Shown: positions 14,285 through 26,794 of the stretch, piece after piece
Layout of the letters: each line of letters opens with the position of its first letter
How positions within the stretch are numbered: the stretch's first letter is position 1
Source: Antilocapra americana
Lineage: Eukaryota; Chordata; Mammalia; Artiodactyla; Antilocapridae
DNA length: 64,000 nucleotides
Direction of reading: 5' to 3'
Assembly (NCBI GenBank): GCA_007570785.1
Contig: ML661885.1
Span: 15,753,966 to 15,817,965, forward strand
Notes under the pieces: model-generated
The model's input: the letters and a program-made list of their open reading frames with translations, nothing else
Told to the model about the DNA's origin: nothing
The model's database searches: none
Translations under genes and position numbers: made by a program

Positions 14285-14458
14285 GGGTTAGTATTCCAAT
14301 GACTGCACATTAGAATCGCCAGGGGAACATTTTTAAACACTAGTGTTCAGATGCCCCAACCAGAAATTCTGATTCAGTTAGTCTAGATAGAGCCTGCCAT
14401 CAGATGTGTTAAAGCCTTCCAGGAGAGCCTGCCATTCAGCCAGGTTGGGAACCACTTG
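14285..14458 (+). mobile_element. MER5A-like hAT (Charlie) MITE
   Basis: Contains gactgcacattagaatcgccaggggaac and, near the other end, caggttgggaaccacttgg, with aattctgattcagt in between. These are the MER5A/B landmarks. Old and diverged. Confidence 0.75.
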
Positions 14459-14853
14459 GACAAATCATTTTCTGCGTGACATCTTTAAGAAATCTGTAAG
14501 GAGTCTTCAGAGAAATACAGGATGCGGCATTTCACAAACTTATCTCCAAATCAATTTTTCAAGGAGTACCTGGTAATTCATCAGGATAAATCTTAAGTTT
14601 AGAATCAAACTGAATAACTTTACAAATTTATTAAAGCTCTAATGTGTTTACCAGGGACAGGGAAAGTGAGAGAAGAAAGAAAAAAAGAGGTTCACTTTTA
14701 TACAGCTAGTTTTTTATTATATTACAAAAATTCCAAATGAAAGATTTTAATTTGAACTAAGAAACTTCACAGTTTATTTAACTGATGCTGACATTAAGTC
14801 TGTGACTCAAAAGCATTCATACACCATGAAAGCTAACTCCAAAGGTAAATTCA

Positions 14854-14872
14854 TGCTGCCCTCTAATGGGTC
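14854..14872 (-). promoter_or_regulatory. CTCF-like motif
   Basis: The minus strand reads CCATTAGAGGGCAG, one base off the CTCF core CCACTAGAGGGCAG. It lies in sequence with no recognised repeat. Occupancy cannot be seen from sequence. Confidence 0.4.
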
Positions 14873-16102
14873 AAGACAAATGTTTTTACCTGGACTATGC
14901 CAGAAATACCAATGATGGATACAATTTTATTATTTCATAAATGGGAGAATTATTTTAAATACCATAGAAAGAAGAGAAGATTTCACTTTTGGGTGTGAAT
15001 GAACTCAAAAGATGAACTATGACTGCCATATTCGTGTTCAAGACTTTTTAAATTACCTATCATCACCCACTTCATTTCATCATCATTTCACCATCCATTT
15101 TCATTGCCATATTTGTCAATGCATGTAAAAGGCAAGATGAAACTGTACACCACCTCTGTGCATTCTGCAATGGTCATCTCTAACTCTTAGCTTCTCCTCA
15201 AAAAGTCCATGGCAATGGTCTTCAAAGGTAATGCTCATACCTCATAAAAGAATTCTGAAAACTATGTATATATACTCCTCTCCATTTTTCATTACATTGA
15301 AAATTTTAATTACTATCTAGAATTTCTCATTAGCAGGTGAAATACAAAGTTTCTGGCTTATTGTAAATATTAATATCTCAAAATAAAGGTGCTATACCAC
15401 TCCTCTAAATGTACTGAAAAGAATCAAAATATCACAGTAAGCTGACATCTACCCTTATCTACTTCAAAAATACAAAAATTCTGTTAAATATATTAGGAAT
15501 TTTACATCAATTTTTTCTTCTTGATCTTTCTTTTATTCTACTCTCCATAGACTTCTATCCTGTTACATTTTGTTGCTCTCTCACAAACCTATGCGTCAAA
15601 AATCATGAATATTAATTCAAATTTTCAGAAATTTGTATTGCCTGTGATCATATGCATGAACATTTTAAAGATTTGTGGAATTAGCCATTATTGCAACTAT
15701 TATTAGAAGATAAGTAATGGAACATGAATATTACAAATTTTGATAAATAATTCTTTCTAAAAATGAATTATCATGTGCCTCAATGAGACAGATAGGGCTT
15801 TTTTAAAAACGTACACTGCTGTATCAAAGGAAGTTATTTCTTACTGCTAAAAAAGATAGTTTCTCTATCTTATTATTTCACAGTTTTCTAGGCATAATCA
15901 CTGACAATTATTCACAGGTAAATCATCCTTGAGTTTTGTTGCAGCAAAAACTTTTCTGTCACAACTTACATTGTGATCGATCATCAAAAATTATTTTTAA
16001 TGATGTGGCAATTGACAAATTGACTGGCTCCTCTTATAAATTTGCTGAAAGCAAAGAACTAGACACTGCTTGACTTACAACAGGGTGTGTTACATGTTTA
16101 TT

Positions 16103-16302
16103 GGGCTTCCCAGGTGATGTTAGTGGTAAAGAATCCGCCTGCCAATCCAGGAGACACAGGTTTGATTCCTGGGTCGGGAAGATCCCCTGGCGTAGGAAAT
16201 GATAAGCCTCTTCCAATATTCTTGCCTGGAAAATTCTATGGACAGAGAAGGCTGACAGGTTACAGTCCATGGGGTTCTAAAGAGTCAGTACAACCGAGTA
16301 AC
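16103..16302 (+). repeat. Bov-tA/BovA SINE
   Basis: Starts gggcttcccaggtgatgttag, has tttgattcctgggtcgggaagatcccc and ends with agtcagtacaaccgagtaac. A short CA tract (16317-16327) follows. Confidence 0.92.
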
Positions 16303-17599
16303 TAATGCCCCCAAGACACACACACACAGAAGTATCTCAAACTTCACATCCTTTATACTTGCTGTCAAGTGCATCTGCAATATTCCCCTTGGTCCTACAT
16401 TACACTACATCTCAAAGGAAGCATGAGAAAGCTTCTACAAAAAGAAATACTACAAAAAAACAGTCTAGGAGCAAAATATAACAAACCAAAAATGAGTTAC
16501 AACATTTTATAAAGAAGACCCTTCTAATTGTGAAATTGAACCTTTAGTAAAACAACTTTATAACAAGAAAGTGAAAATACAAACTGGAACTATAGAATCA
16601 TTAGCAGAATAATGAAAATACTACATAACAGAATCTAAGGGACACCTGTAAAGCAGTGATCAAGGAAACTGCAGAGCTGTCAACAGTTACAGCTATAAAA
16701 ATGAAAATATCAGAATAAATGGGTTGAATTCAACTCAAGAAGCTTTTCTAAAAGTTATACACTTTAATTAATTTGGTATCAGAATCTATTTGCTCACGTT
16801 TTTTTCTCGTATATGTTAGATTGCAATTTATTTTTCTGTACTCTCTTGCCAGGATTAGGTATTAATGCTATACTTGTTCTCTAAAGAAAATTAGAAATTC
16901 CACTTTCCTCTCTATTGTCTAGTCAATACAACATTAAAACTACCTGGTCTTTGGTAATTTGGGGGATAGAATTCCCCTCAGAAACCACATGGGCCTGTTG
17001 CTTTTCTATGGGCTTATTAACTTTCTCAATTTTTTTCCAGTGGATATCGGGTATTTAAGCTTTCTATCTCTAAAGGGCCAATAATATTTTCCTGGGAAAT
17101 TATCTATACCATCTAGGTTTTTAAACATATTTTTACAGAAGTCTGCAAAATAGTCTCTAGTAATTTGTTCAGATTTCTCTCCATTCCCATGGTTATTTTC
17201 TCTTTGTCATTTCTCTCTTTTTTCATTTGTTCTTTCTCCCTTTTACCTCCTAGGTAGCTAGCTAGTGGTTTGTCTATTTTGTCAATTTTAAAAAATCACA
17301 GTTTCGATTTATCAATTAGATCTACTTTCCTCTTCCCTACTTCATTTATTTCTGTTTTCATCTTTATTTATTTCTCTGTACTTTCATTTACTTTAAAAAC
17401 TGGCTTTTATGATGTTGAGCCATCCTATCCACACAAAAAATACCTTTTCATTCATTGAAGTTTACTTTTATGTCTTTCAAGAGTACTCTAAAGTTTGCCT
17501 CATGCATTTTTGCACACTTCTTCATAAATTTATTCATCAGTGTTTTCTCCTCTTTGTTGTTGTTATAAGTGGAATTTTCTCTATCATTATATTTGTTTT

Positions 17600-17808
17600 G
17601 TTGTTGTTTTAGTCACTAAATCGTGTCCAACTCTTTTGAGACCCCAAGGACTGTAGCCTGCCAGTCTCCTCTGTCCATGGGATTTCCCAGGCAAGAATAC
17701 TGGAGTGGGTTGCCACTTCCTTCTCCAAGGGAATCTTCCCAACCCAGGGATCAAACCCACATCTCCTACATGGGCAGGCGGATTCTTTACCACTGAGCCA
17801 TTAGAAAA
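17600..17808 (-). repeat. Bov-tA/BovA SINE inside L1
   Basis: ttgttgttttagtcactaaatcg through gcggattctttaccactgagcc, reversed. It is younger than the L1 it interrupts. Confidence 0.93.
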
Positions 17809-17914
17809 GTCTACTTATAAGTCCTTGTATATTGATTCTAGATATAATTTTATATCATGCTACTTTGCTGAATTCTTGGTTTCAATTATTTTCTAAGCCT
17901 TATGCCTCTAAATT

Positions 17915-17935
17915 GCTCTCTCTCTCTCTCTCTTC
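17915..17935. repeat. (CT)n microsatellite
   Basis: A ctctctct run of about 20 bases within the L1 fragment. Confidence 0.85.
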
Positions 17936-19248
17936 TCTATCTGCATCAACTAATGCCTTTAGCACAATGCGGAATAGTTCTGGAGATGGTGTGCCTTATT
18001 CCATATCTTAATAATAAATAAGTTAAAAATACTTTAATATATTTTTGAGGTATATGTGGTCATTGCTGTCACGGTATTTATCACTCTGACTTACAATCAT
18101 CTACCCTCCCCCACTAAGTTATAAACTCAAGAATAAAGGTGATGTCTTACTCAGCTTCATATTCACCACCATCTTGCTCCTCAAGAGCTCTCATTGACTG
18201 ACACTGACATATTGAATGAATCAATTTACTAATAAATATATTCTTGTGTCAATGAATCAGGGAAAGAACATGTCCCCAGACAAGAATCAGGAACTCAGGG
18301 GTGGTTTCAAAATTGGTGGGGATCACTTCGCATCCATTTGGATGACTATTATTAAAAAAAAAAAAAGTATGGAGAAGGTGGAGAAATTAGAACCCTTGCA
18401 CAGAAACAAATTTGGATGATGGAGATTTTATCTTACAAAGCAGAAATTTCCCTACAAAATATGGGAACTGTTTTGGTCTAGCATGCCATGCCCACTCCTT
18501 AACAACTTTACACAGCACTAAACATTAGATTTCGTACTACTGCTGTAAGGCATGTCTCAGCCACAACACCCTGGAAAAAGTTAATGTCATTATCACTTTT
18601 TCATCTTCAGTTCCTCTCTACAGTTTTTACATCTGGTTATTCAGCCTACTCCTGTCTTTACGCATTCTCTTAAAGCATGGCCAACCTTAAGGCTCTTCTT
18701 TGGGACTGACTAAATTTGCTTCCATTAATAATTTGAACTAAAACTGTGGAGGAGGAAACTCCCTCTATCAGCCCCTTTCTTGTCTACTCCTGATTCTTAC
18801 TATTAGAGTTGCAAGAAGCTCACTACTATGGATCAGGTGGCATTAAGGAGAACATGTTCCTTGAAGTTTATTTACAAGTTTATTTACAACTATTTACAAG
18901 GTATGCTGCTCACTGTAATTAAAAGGAGTTTTTATAGGCTATCTTGGGAACTCTGCCATCATTTATCACAATCTTTCTATGAGAAAATACATTCTAAGTT
19001 TCCAGTCACCAACATAAAAACAAAGTTTGGAACATGGCTTATTTTGATGATCACCCAAATCTTGCCCAGAATTTATTAGACACAATGTTCCATTTCCAAG
19101 AAGTCCTATTATTACATAAACCTCTATAAACATATAACATAAACTCTCCTTATTACATGTCATAGCACTTGCATTAAAAACTATACTTCAACTTCTTTCT
19201 AAGTCCAATTAAAGTTAAAAACGTCACAAACCCCTCACTAAATATCAT

Positions 19249-19458
19249 AAAGTGTTAGTCGCTCAGTCGTGTCCGACTCTTTGCAACCACGAGGACTGCA
19301 GCCCCCCAGCCCCTCTGTCCATGCAGCTCTCCAGGCAAGGATACTGGAGACGGTTAGCCACTCTTTTCTCTAAGGGATATTCCAGACTAAGGGATCGAAC
19401 CCAGGTCTCCCATATTGTGAGCAGATTCTTTACAGTCTGAGCCACCAGGAAAACCCCC
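19249..19458 (-). repeat. Bov-tA/BovA SINE
   Basis: aaagtgttagtcgctcagtcgtgtccg through gagccaccaggaaaaccccc, reversed, nearly full unit. Confidence 0.93.
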
Positions 19459-20094
19459 ATAGTTGAAGGAAATATATAGAAAGTAATTATTAATGAGAAA
19501 GACCAAGCAGATAACAAACACTGTTTCTCAATTCATAAAGGAATTCTCCAAAACAAAGGAAAAAAAGATTCAGAATTTTCAAATTTCTTAGAACTAATAT
19601 GAGAAACCTATACAAATTTTATTTGTACAATTCTGAAAACTGAAAGCCCCTCATTTACCTGTGACATGCCACCTTAAAAAGAGCTTTATAAATTGATCTG
19701 TCATTTTGCCCAGATAGTTCCTTAAAACACAAGTAAATAAATAAATATGCATTGCTGAAGCAAGATTCTGTTCAAGCGAACAAAAAGAAGACATCTGTGA
19801 GGCAGTATTGCTTCAAACACAAAGGAAATTAAGTATTGTGCTTGGTTTTCAGAGACTGAACAATAGATTAATAAAATTAGTCTCAATAGAGGATGTGGTT
19901 TATTTCCCCTAAACTAGGATAAAAACTGCTTAAAAATCATAAATTTAGCATTTAACACATTTAAATAATGGTTACCTTTTCCTAAAGAATCATGATGAAC
20001 TTGAGAAGGGAAAAACAATTATTCTTTTAATGCAATTTCCTTATATTCACGTTTATGGAATACATAAACTTTTAGTAAAAAGAACTCAAAAACA

Positions 20095-20210
20095 GAACTC
20101 CCCTCAACGTTTAATGGTTAAGACTCTAACTTCCAAAGCAGGGAGATGGGTTCAAACCCTGGTTGAAGAACTTATAAGATCCTGAACACCACACAGCACA
20201 GACAAAAAGT
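20095..20210 (+). repeat. tRNA-Glu-type SINE (CHR-like), short
   Basis: actcccctcaacgtttaatggttaagactc and gggttcaaaccctggttg: the tRNA-derived head of the CHR-type SINE. It is diverged from the consensus. Confidence 0.65.
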
Positions 20211-21039
20211 AAAAAGAACTCAGAAAGGATTTCAAGAGCATTTTTTTAAAAAGCAACTAAACAAAACTCAGACAAAGGTCAAGCAAGAATTATAAAATGT
20301 AACTTTTTAAATTTAAGAATTGGCTTTGTTCACTTCTGCTTTGGGGATTTTTTTGGGGGGGGCGGACATAAAAAATGTTAATCTTGCATAGCATGAAAAT
20401 ACTTTTTATTTAATAAACATGCCAGATCATTTAAACCCTCCTAATCTAGTTACGTGGTGAGCTTTGAGCCTGCCTGCCTGCCTTCAACAGCAGAGCTAAG
20501 GAATATGAAGTTCTGGATGTGTATCATGGGAAATTCATTACCAAGTTATTAGCACTTGAACACTAACTCAGTGGCAAGAAGACACAGACTAGCCATTTTT
20601 CAGGAATGAAAGTGAGAAAGTTGAAAGATCAAAGGTAAAACAGATGGCTATAATGCTATGACAAGGCAGCAGTGGTATGTGCAGAAAACAACTATGTAAA
20701 AGGCACAGGTGCTCTGAGGCTTGCGTTTAAATCCTAAGCTAACAACGGCTGGAGTACACAGTAGTTTCCCAAAGCAATGACTCTGAGCTGCAATGACAGT
20801 ATTATTCCAAGGCCAACCGAATTCCAACAAACAGCCAAGAGTATGCATATCCGTATTAGAGAATCAGCCATCCCTTCTCTGAAGTATATATTCAGAAATA
20901 ATAATAGAATTATAGTCTAATTTTTTTAATTGGATAGAAATGAAACTTTGAAAACCTCTCAAAATAATGCCCTGATACAAATACACACTTAAATTATTTT
21001 TAAGGAACTAAAAACTTCATGGTAAAATAAGGTAATGGG

Positions 21040-21215
21040 CCATGTGTGGTCATGGAATTGTTATTTTAATCCTGAAAACTACCCTATGAGGATGCAAAAT
21101 TTATTTTTTCAAATTTATAGGTGAGTTAATTGAGAATGAGAATGTTTGAGTAACCTGCTCAAATCCACACAGCTACCATTTCAACTCCAGAGTCTGCACT
21201 TATAACTAAACAATA
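21040..21215 (+). repeat. MIR SINE
   Basis: Has the core ctgaaaactaccctatgaggatgcaaaatttatt, aatttataggtgagttaattgagaat and gagtaacctgctcaaatccacacagct. A second weak MIR-like stretch (cctcactctatgaggtaaatattattttag) lies at 21290-21325. Confidence 0.75.
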
Positions 21216-21552
21216 TTACCCATAATATAATAAAGGGTACCAATTAAACAGCATTTATTGAAGAAAGGCAGAAGCTAACCAATTAAGATTTTATCCTCAC
21301 TCTATGAGGTAAATATTATTTTAGCCCCTAGTTAAGACATTTATAATGGTTTTAGCCAAACGCTTGAGAGGCAAAAGTCAGATGCTTTCTGAGAAACATT
21401 TTTAGCGTCAAAGAAAATTTGAGAATTACAAAATGTATTGTTAAGTCAACTTTATTGAGGTGTATTTTACATATAATGAAATAGGCCTATTTTAAGCTCA
21501 TAACTAATGAGTTTTTACATAATCCATTTGACAGTCACCGAAATCTACATAG

Positions 21553-21660
21553 TTTGGGTAAACTCTGGGAGTTGGTGATGGACAGGGAAGCCTGGCGTGC
21601 TGCAGTTCACGGGGTCGCAAAGAGTCGGACACGACAGAGCGGCTGAACTGAAATGAACTG
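21553..21660 (+). mobile_element. BovB 3' tail inserted in L1
   Basis: tttgggtaaactctgggagttggtgatggac through aagagtcggacacgacagagcggctgaactg. Very close to the BovB/BovA 3' consensus, so young. The flanks gaaatctaca and aaaatctaga share aaatcta, a possible short TSD. Confidence 0.88.
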
Positions 21661-22184
21661 AAAATCTAGATACAGAATATTTCTATCACCCAGAGAAAAG
21701 CATTGGTATCTTGGAAAAGAAATTCTCACTTCTTTTGTCACAACAGATTAGTTTTGCTTTTTCTAAAATGTCAGAGAAATAGAATCTTCTAGTATATACA
21801 CTATGCATCTGGCTTCTTTGGTTCAGCATAATGGTGTGGGGACTGACATATCGTGACGTGGATCAGAAGTGCTACTACTGAGTAGCATTCCATGCCATGG
21901 ATATGACACAATTTAACTGATTTACCTGGTGGTGGATATGACCAGTTCAGGGCTGTTACAAATAAAAAATGCTAAAAACATGCATGAACAAGTCTTTGAA
22001 TAGCCACATATTTTCTTTCCTCCTAGTAAATACCAGAGTGGAACTGCTGGATGGCATCTAAGTATATATTTAACTAGAGTGACAAACCATGACAGAATGG
22101 TCACATCATTAATATTCCCAGCAGTAATTACGAGGGCTCCAGTCTTTTCACCCTGATACTTGGTATTATCAGCCTTTTTAGCTT

Positions 22185-22318
22185 TTTTTAATTGGGGCGG
22201 GGGATGTTTGTTTTGGCTGCATGGCTTGTGGGATCTTAGTTCCCCAACCAGGTATTCAACTTGGGCCCTAAGCAGTAAGAGCACAGAACCCTAGCCACTA
22301 GACCGCAAGGAAATTCCT
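22185..22318 (-). repeat. tRNA-Glu-type SINE (CHR-like)
   Basis: Reversed: ttggctgcatggcttgtgggatcttagttccccaacc through agccactagaccgcaaggaaattcc. Confidence 0.85.
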
Positions 22319-22544
22319 TTCAATCTTTTAAAAATTTTAGCTATGATTTTATGCCACATTTCCCTGATAACTAGTGATTTCGAGCATCTTTATTAGCCAT
22401 TCTTTATCTCTTCATTGAAGTGTCTAGCCAAATATTTTGCTCATACTTGTCTTACTGTGTTCATTTATATCATTCTGGATTCAAATTCTGTCAACCTAAA
22501 TATTGTAATTTTTTTCCCAGTATGTCCTGCTTTTTCAAGTTTTT

Positions 22545-22668
22545 TGTTTTAGCCACACGACATGGTACGTGGGATTTTAGCTCTCTGACCAGTGATGGAA
22601 CTTATGCCCACTGCAGAAGAGGCAGGGGAATCCCTAACCACTGGATTGACAAAGAATTTCCCCATCAC
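22545..22668 (-). repeat. tRNA-Glu-type SINE (CHR-like), worn
   Basis: Reversed: ttttagccacacgacatggtacgtgggattttagctctctgacc through aatccctaaccactggattgacaaagaatttcccc. Confidence 0.75.
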
Positions 22669-22910
22669 TTTCACACTTTTTTTTTTTAAAGGTAAGAGGT
22701 GAATTTATTCAAGGAGAAACACACTCCACAGACAAGAGGGCCATCACAGTGTGTGAGTGCAGCAGACTTTTTCCTTTTTAAAACTGTGACTTTGAGGTAC
22801 TAGAAGTTTTAAATTTTGATGAAGTTCAATATCTCAATTTCTTCTTCTATGATTTGTGTTCTTTGTGCTCCAAATCTCTGTCCCCAAAGTAACAAAAAAC
22901 TTTCTTCTAG

Positions 22911-23003
22911 GGAGGGAGGAGGGAGGGGGGTTCTGGAGGGGGAGCATATGTAAACCCATGGTGATATCATGGCATTGTATGGCAAAAACAATAAAAGGGA
23001 AAA
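22911..23003 (+). mobile_element. Very short L1 3'-end insertion with TSD
   Basis: About 90 bases: purine-rich start, gcatatgtaaacccatggtgatatcatggcattgtatggcaaaaac, then an A tail. This resembles the last bases of a ruminant L1. A 17-bp identical repeat (aaaaaactttcttctag) flanks it at 22894-22910 and 23004-23020, a retroposition hallmark. Confidence 0.8.
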
Positions 23004-23251
23004 AAAAAACTTTCTTCTAGAAAGTTTACAGCTTTTTACATGGAGATCTATGATCTATTTCTAATTAATTTTGTCTGTGGTGTGCGGTAAGTGTTGAGGA
23101 TCACTTTTTTCCATCTGGATACCCAACTGTTTAACCATTGGTTGTTGGAAGCAGTAGACTCTGCCCATTAACACCTTCGCTGAAATTAATTTTGGAAAAA
23201 AAAAAAAACAAATTGACCATATGTGGGTCTCTTTATTTCTTGACTTTATAT

Positions 23252-23744
23252 TCCAGGGATCAGCAAACTTCTGTACCAGGCCAGATGATAAATACTCTGG
23301 GCTTTGCAATCCATAAAACTTCTGCTATACCTACTCAACTCTGCTAATGCAGCAAAACAGCAGCTACAGAGAGAACACAAACAAATAATCATGGCTATGT
23401 TCTAATAAAACTTCACTAACAGACCTCTCCCCGCCGCCAATGGAGAAGGAAATGGCAACCCACTCGTGTTCTTGCCTGGAGAATCCCAGGGACGAGGAAG
23501 CCTGGTGGGCTGCCGTCTATGGGCTTGCACAGAGTCGGACACGACTGACGCAACTTCGCAGCAGCAGCAACAGACCTTAAAGTCTGAATTTCATCTAACT
23601 TTCATACGTTATAAAACATCATTCTTTGGATTTTTTTTTCCTCAACCATTTAAAAATGTAGAAAACATTCTTAGACTGCAAACCATGCAAAAGCAGGCAG
23701 GAAAGGCTTGGTCCATGGGCCCTACTTTGCCAGCCTCTGCTTCT
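23252..23744 (+). mobile_element. hAT-like nonautonomous DNA transposon, split by a SINE
   Basis: The 5' end cagggatcagcaaactt and the 3' end ctactttgccagcctctg are inverted copies. Inside are ggccagatgataaatactctgggctttg, cctactcaactctgctaatgc and ggctatgttctaataaaacttc, a familiar mammal-wide element. I do not name the family. A SINE at 23427-23568 splits it. Confidence 0.7.
23427..23568 (+). repeat. BovA-type SINE with 9-bp TSD
   Basis: ggagaaggaaatggcaacccactcg through agagtcggacacgactgacgcaacttcgcagcagcagc. Flanked by aacagacct at 23418-23426 and 23569-23577. Confidence 0.9.
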
Positions 23745-23765
23745 GTTCCACTGATCTACATGGTC

Positions 23766-24080
23766 AGCCTTCAGTATCTGCAGGTTACACATCCTTGTAT
23801 TCAACCAACCATGTGCAGAAAATACTTTAAAAATTCAAAAAATTCCAGAAAGTCCCAAAAAATCAAAACTTGAATTTACCACATGCCCTAGCAACTATTT
23901 ATATAGCATTTACATGGTACTGGGGATTATAAGTAATCTAGAGATGATTTAAGGTATGAGAGAATGTATATAGACTTATATGCAAAAACTGTATTTTCTA
24001 TCAAGGACTTGAGCATCATTGGATTATGGTATCTGCAGGGGCTGGAAGGTTCTAGAACTCATTCCCCAAGGATACCTAGG
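23766..24080. mobile_element. TcMar-Tigger-type MITE (MER2-like)
   Basis: Contains cagccttcagtatctgcaggttacac, ttgtattcaaccaaccatgtgcag, aaattccagaaagtccc, gcatttacatggtactggggattataagtaatctagagatgattt and a closing ggatacctagg. These are Tigger/MER2 landmarks, with complementary ends. Confidence 0.75.
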
Positions 24081-25317
24081 AATGATCATGTATTATTCCC
24101 CATGCCAATATTTCACTGTCTTGATTACTGTACATTTACAGTAAATTTTGAAGTCAGGTAAGGTGTGAGCTCTCCAAATTTATTCATCCTTTTCAAAATT
24201 GTTCTCACTACTATAGATTTTTTGCATCTCCATTTAAACGTCGATTTTATCTTACTATTTCATTAAAAAAACCTGCTAGGGTTTTGATTGAGATTGTATC
24301 ACATCTTCATGTTAACTTTAGGAAAATTGATATCTTAATAATATAAAGTGTTCTTTAGGTTGAGCAATACTTTTTCACCATCAGTATACAGATTATGCAT
24401 ATTTTCTTACATTTAAGCCTGACTATATGTTTTTGTGCTTTTAAAATTTTCTGGCTGTTCTTTATTATTAAACAGAAATACTGCTGATTTTTTTGTATAT
24501 AAATATTGTAATTTTTTAATCTTGTAACATGTGATCTTGCTCAACTCCTCTATTTCAGTAGCTTTTGATTTGTGATTTCTTATAATTTTCTACATACATG
24601 ATCATGTGATTTGCAAATAGTTTTATTTCTTCTTTTCCAATATTTCCCCCTATTTATTTCTTCTTCTTTCTGTACTTTCTAGAACTCAAGAACAATGTCA
24701 AACAGAAGTGAAAATAGTGTGCATCACTGCTGTGTTCTTCATCTTAAAAGTATTCACTCTCTCACTATAAAACATGTTAGCTAAAGGTTGTTTAGATACT
24801 CCTTTTTTAGACTAAGTTCTCTTGCATTCCTAGTTAGATGAGTCTGTATTATGAATGACTGCTGACTTTCATCAAATGCTTTTTCTGTGTCTAATAAGGT
24901 GCTCATTTGGTTTTTCACCTTTATAAATATGGCTAATGCTTTCCTAAGACAAACTCCATTTAATCATGTGTATTGTATGATTTAAACTTTGCTGAATTTA
25001 AATTGCTAATATTTTGTTAAGGGTTTTTCTATCTGTGATAATGAAAGATACTGATTTCAAGTTTTAAGTTTTTTGACTGGTTTTGGTACAAGACAACACT
25101 GGCCTCATAAAATGAATTGGGAAGTGCTCTTTTTTTCTAAGATATTGACAGTATTTCCTTCTCAAATGTTGGCAGAAATTATTAGTGAACTGGTTTGCAA
25201 TTTGAATTTTCTTTCTGGCAAAGTTTCTAAAATAAACTCAACTTCTTTAATAGGGTTACTGAGATTTTTCTGATTGTCTTTAAGTCAGGTTTGGTCATTT
25301 ATGCCTTCTTACAAAGT

Positions 25318-25518
25318 TGCACCTAAGTCAGTAAACTTTTCCTTAAAGAACCAGACAGTAAACATTTTAAGCTTGCAGGGCATATGCATACAGTCTGTCA
25401 CACCTACTCAACTCTACTGTTACAGCTGCAGCCTAAAACAACATATGAACACATGGACATGGCTATGCTGGAATAAAAGTACAGGCAATGAACCTACAGG
25501 TCACAGTGTGCCAACCCA
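25318..25518 (+). mobile_element. hAT-like nonautonomous DNA transposon, second copy
   Basis: Same family as the element at 23252: gtcagtaaacttttccttaaagaaccagacagtaaac, cctactcaactctactgttac, ggctatgctggaataaaag, and gtgtgccaacccatg at the far end. Confidence 0.65.
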
Positions 25519-26239
25519 TGATCTAAGGGATCAAATCTAGAAACAAAGTCATTCATAAAGTTTCCCTATAATTTTTTTGGTATCAGTAGAAATCCCTCTT
25601 TCAGTCCTGATATTGGCAGTAATATATGTTCACCTTCTCTTTTGATGGTCTAGCTAGAAATTTACCATGTTATAGATCTTTTCCCAGAAATACTTTTGAT
25701 TTCATTGATTTCACTGAGATTTTTTTTTCAGTTGTTTATCTATTTTGAATTTCATCATCTTTTGCTCCTAATTTTCCCATTTCCTTTTCTGTATTTTGAT
25801 ATTTAATGTGCTCTTCTTTTTCCAGTTTCTTATGGTAGAAACCTAAAGCATTAATTCTGCCTCTGTTTTCCCTCGTGTAAGCATTTAAAAATATACATTC
25901 TCCTCCAAGCACTACTTCAGCTGCACCCACATATTTCAATGTTTCATTTTCACCTTAATTTAGTTCAAAATACTTCTCTAGTATTCTTTGTGACTTCTCC
26001 TTTGACTCATGCATTATTTAAAAATGTGTCATTAAACTTCCAAATATTTGTAGAATTTACCAGATATTTTTATAATATTTCTAACTTTTTCCCTTTGTGG
26101 TCAGATGGCATCGTCTGTCTCATTTCAAGTCTCTTAAATTTATTCCTGTCTTGCTGAACATTGCATGTGTACTTGGAAAGTGTATATTCTGCTGTTATTG
26201 AAGAAGGGTTTCATAATCCTGGATGACAGTGTTAACAAA

Positions 26240-26605
26240 TCCTATCAATGTCTTAGCTTGAGCTGTCCTAGTAACTTACCATTGACTGGGAGGCTTAATC
26301 AGGAATTAAATTTCTCATAGTTGTGGAAAGCCAGATGTCCAAGAGCAAGGTGCCAGCAAGGCCAGTTTCTGATGAAAGAGCTCTCTTTCTGGCTTTGCAG
26401 ACAGCCAACTTCTTATGTCTTCACATAGGAGAAGGGGCAAAGTGCAGAAAGCCAGCTGTCTGCTGCTGTCTGTTCTTGTAAGGACACTAATTCCACACTG
26501 AGGCCTCACCCTCATGATCTATCTAAGCTTAATTACCTCCCAAAGATCCTATTTCCAAATACCATCACTTGGGGGGGTATGAATTTTACGGGTACATAAT
26601 TCAGT
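26240..26605. repeat. Old interspersed repeat, family not named
   Basis: Contains accattgactgggaggcttaatcaggaattaaatttctcatagttgtgg, aaggtgccagc, gtcttcacatagg, ttgtaaggacactaattcc, ctcatgatctat, cttaattacctcccaaag and aattcagtccatagcag. This is a well-known mammalian interspersed consensus. I recognise the text but not the family name with certainty. Confidence 0.6.
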
Positions 26606-26794
26606 CCATAGCAGCAGCAGTACTATATTGCCATTTACTCATTCTAAAGCCTGTTAGGTGCATGTATATTTAGAACTGTTAAGTCTGCTTGATGATTTTA
26701 CCCTTTTATCACTGATAATTTTATACCTTGTGATATTCCTTGTCCTGAAGTCTGCTTTATCTGATATAGCCACTCCAGCTTTATTATAATGGAA

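Larger units (their letters stand above)
16800..18050 (-). mobile_element. L1 ORF2 fragment, reversed, split by a SINE
   Basis: T-rich antisense L1 text: ctttctatctctaaagggcc, aggtagctagctagtggtttgtctattttgtcaattttaaaa, cctcttccctacttcatttatttctg, and after the SINE ggagatggtgtgccttattcc. The two halves are contiguous L1 either side of 17600-17808. No open frame of length. Confidence 0.8.
21440..22525 (-). mobile_element. L1 3'UTR fragment, reversed, split twice
   Basis: Antisense L1 3'UTR: actttattgaggtgtattttacatataatg, gcttctttggttcagcataatg, gagtagcattccatgcc, aataccagagtggaactgctgg, tttagctatgattttatgcc. It is broken by a BovB tail (21553-21660) and a CHR-like SINE (22185-22318). Confidence 0.75.

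Noticed and set aside
21922..22284. A 120-residue minus frame
   Set aside because: It crosses from L1 3'UTR into a CHR-like SINE; no codon bias or homology.
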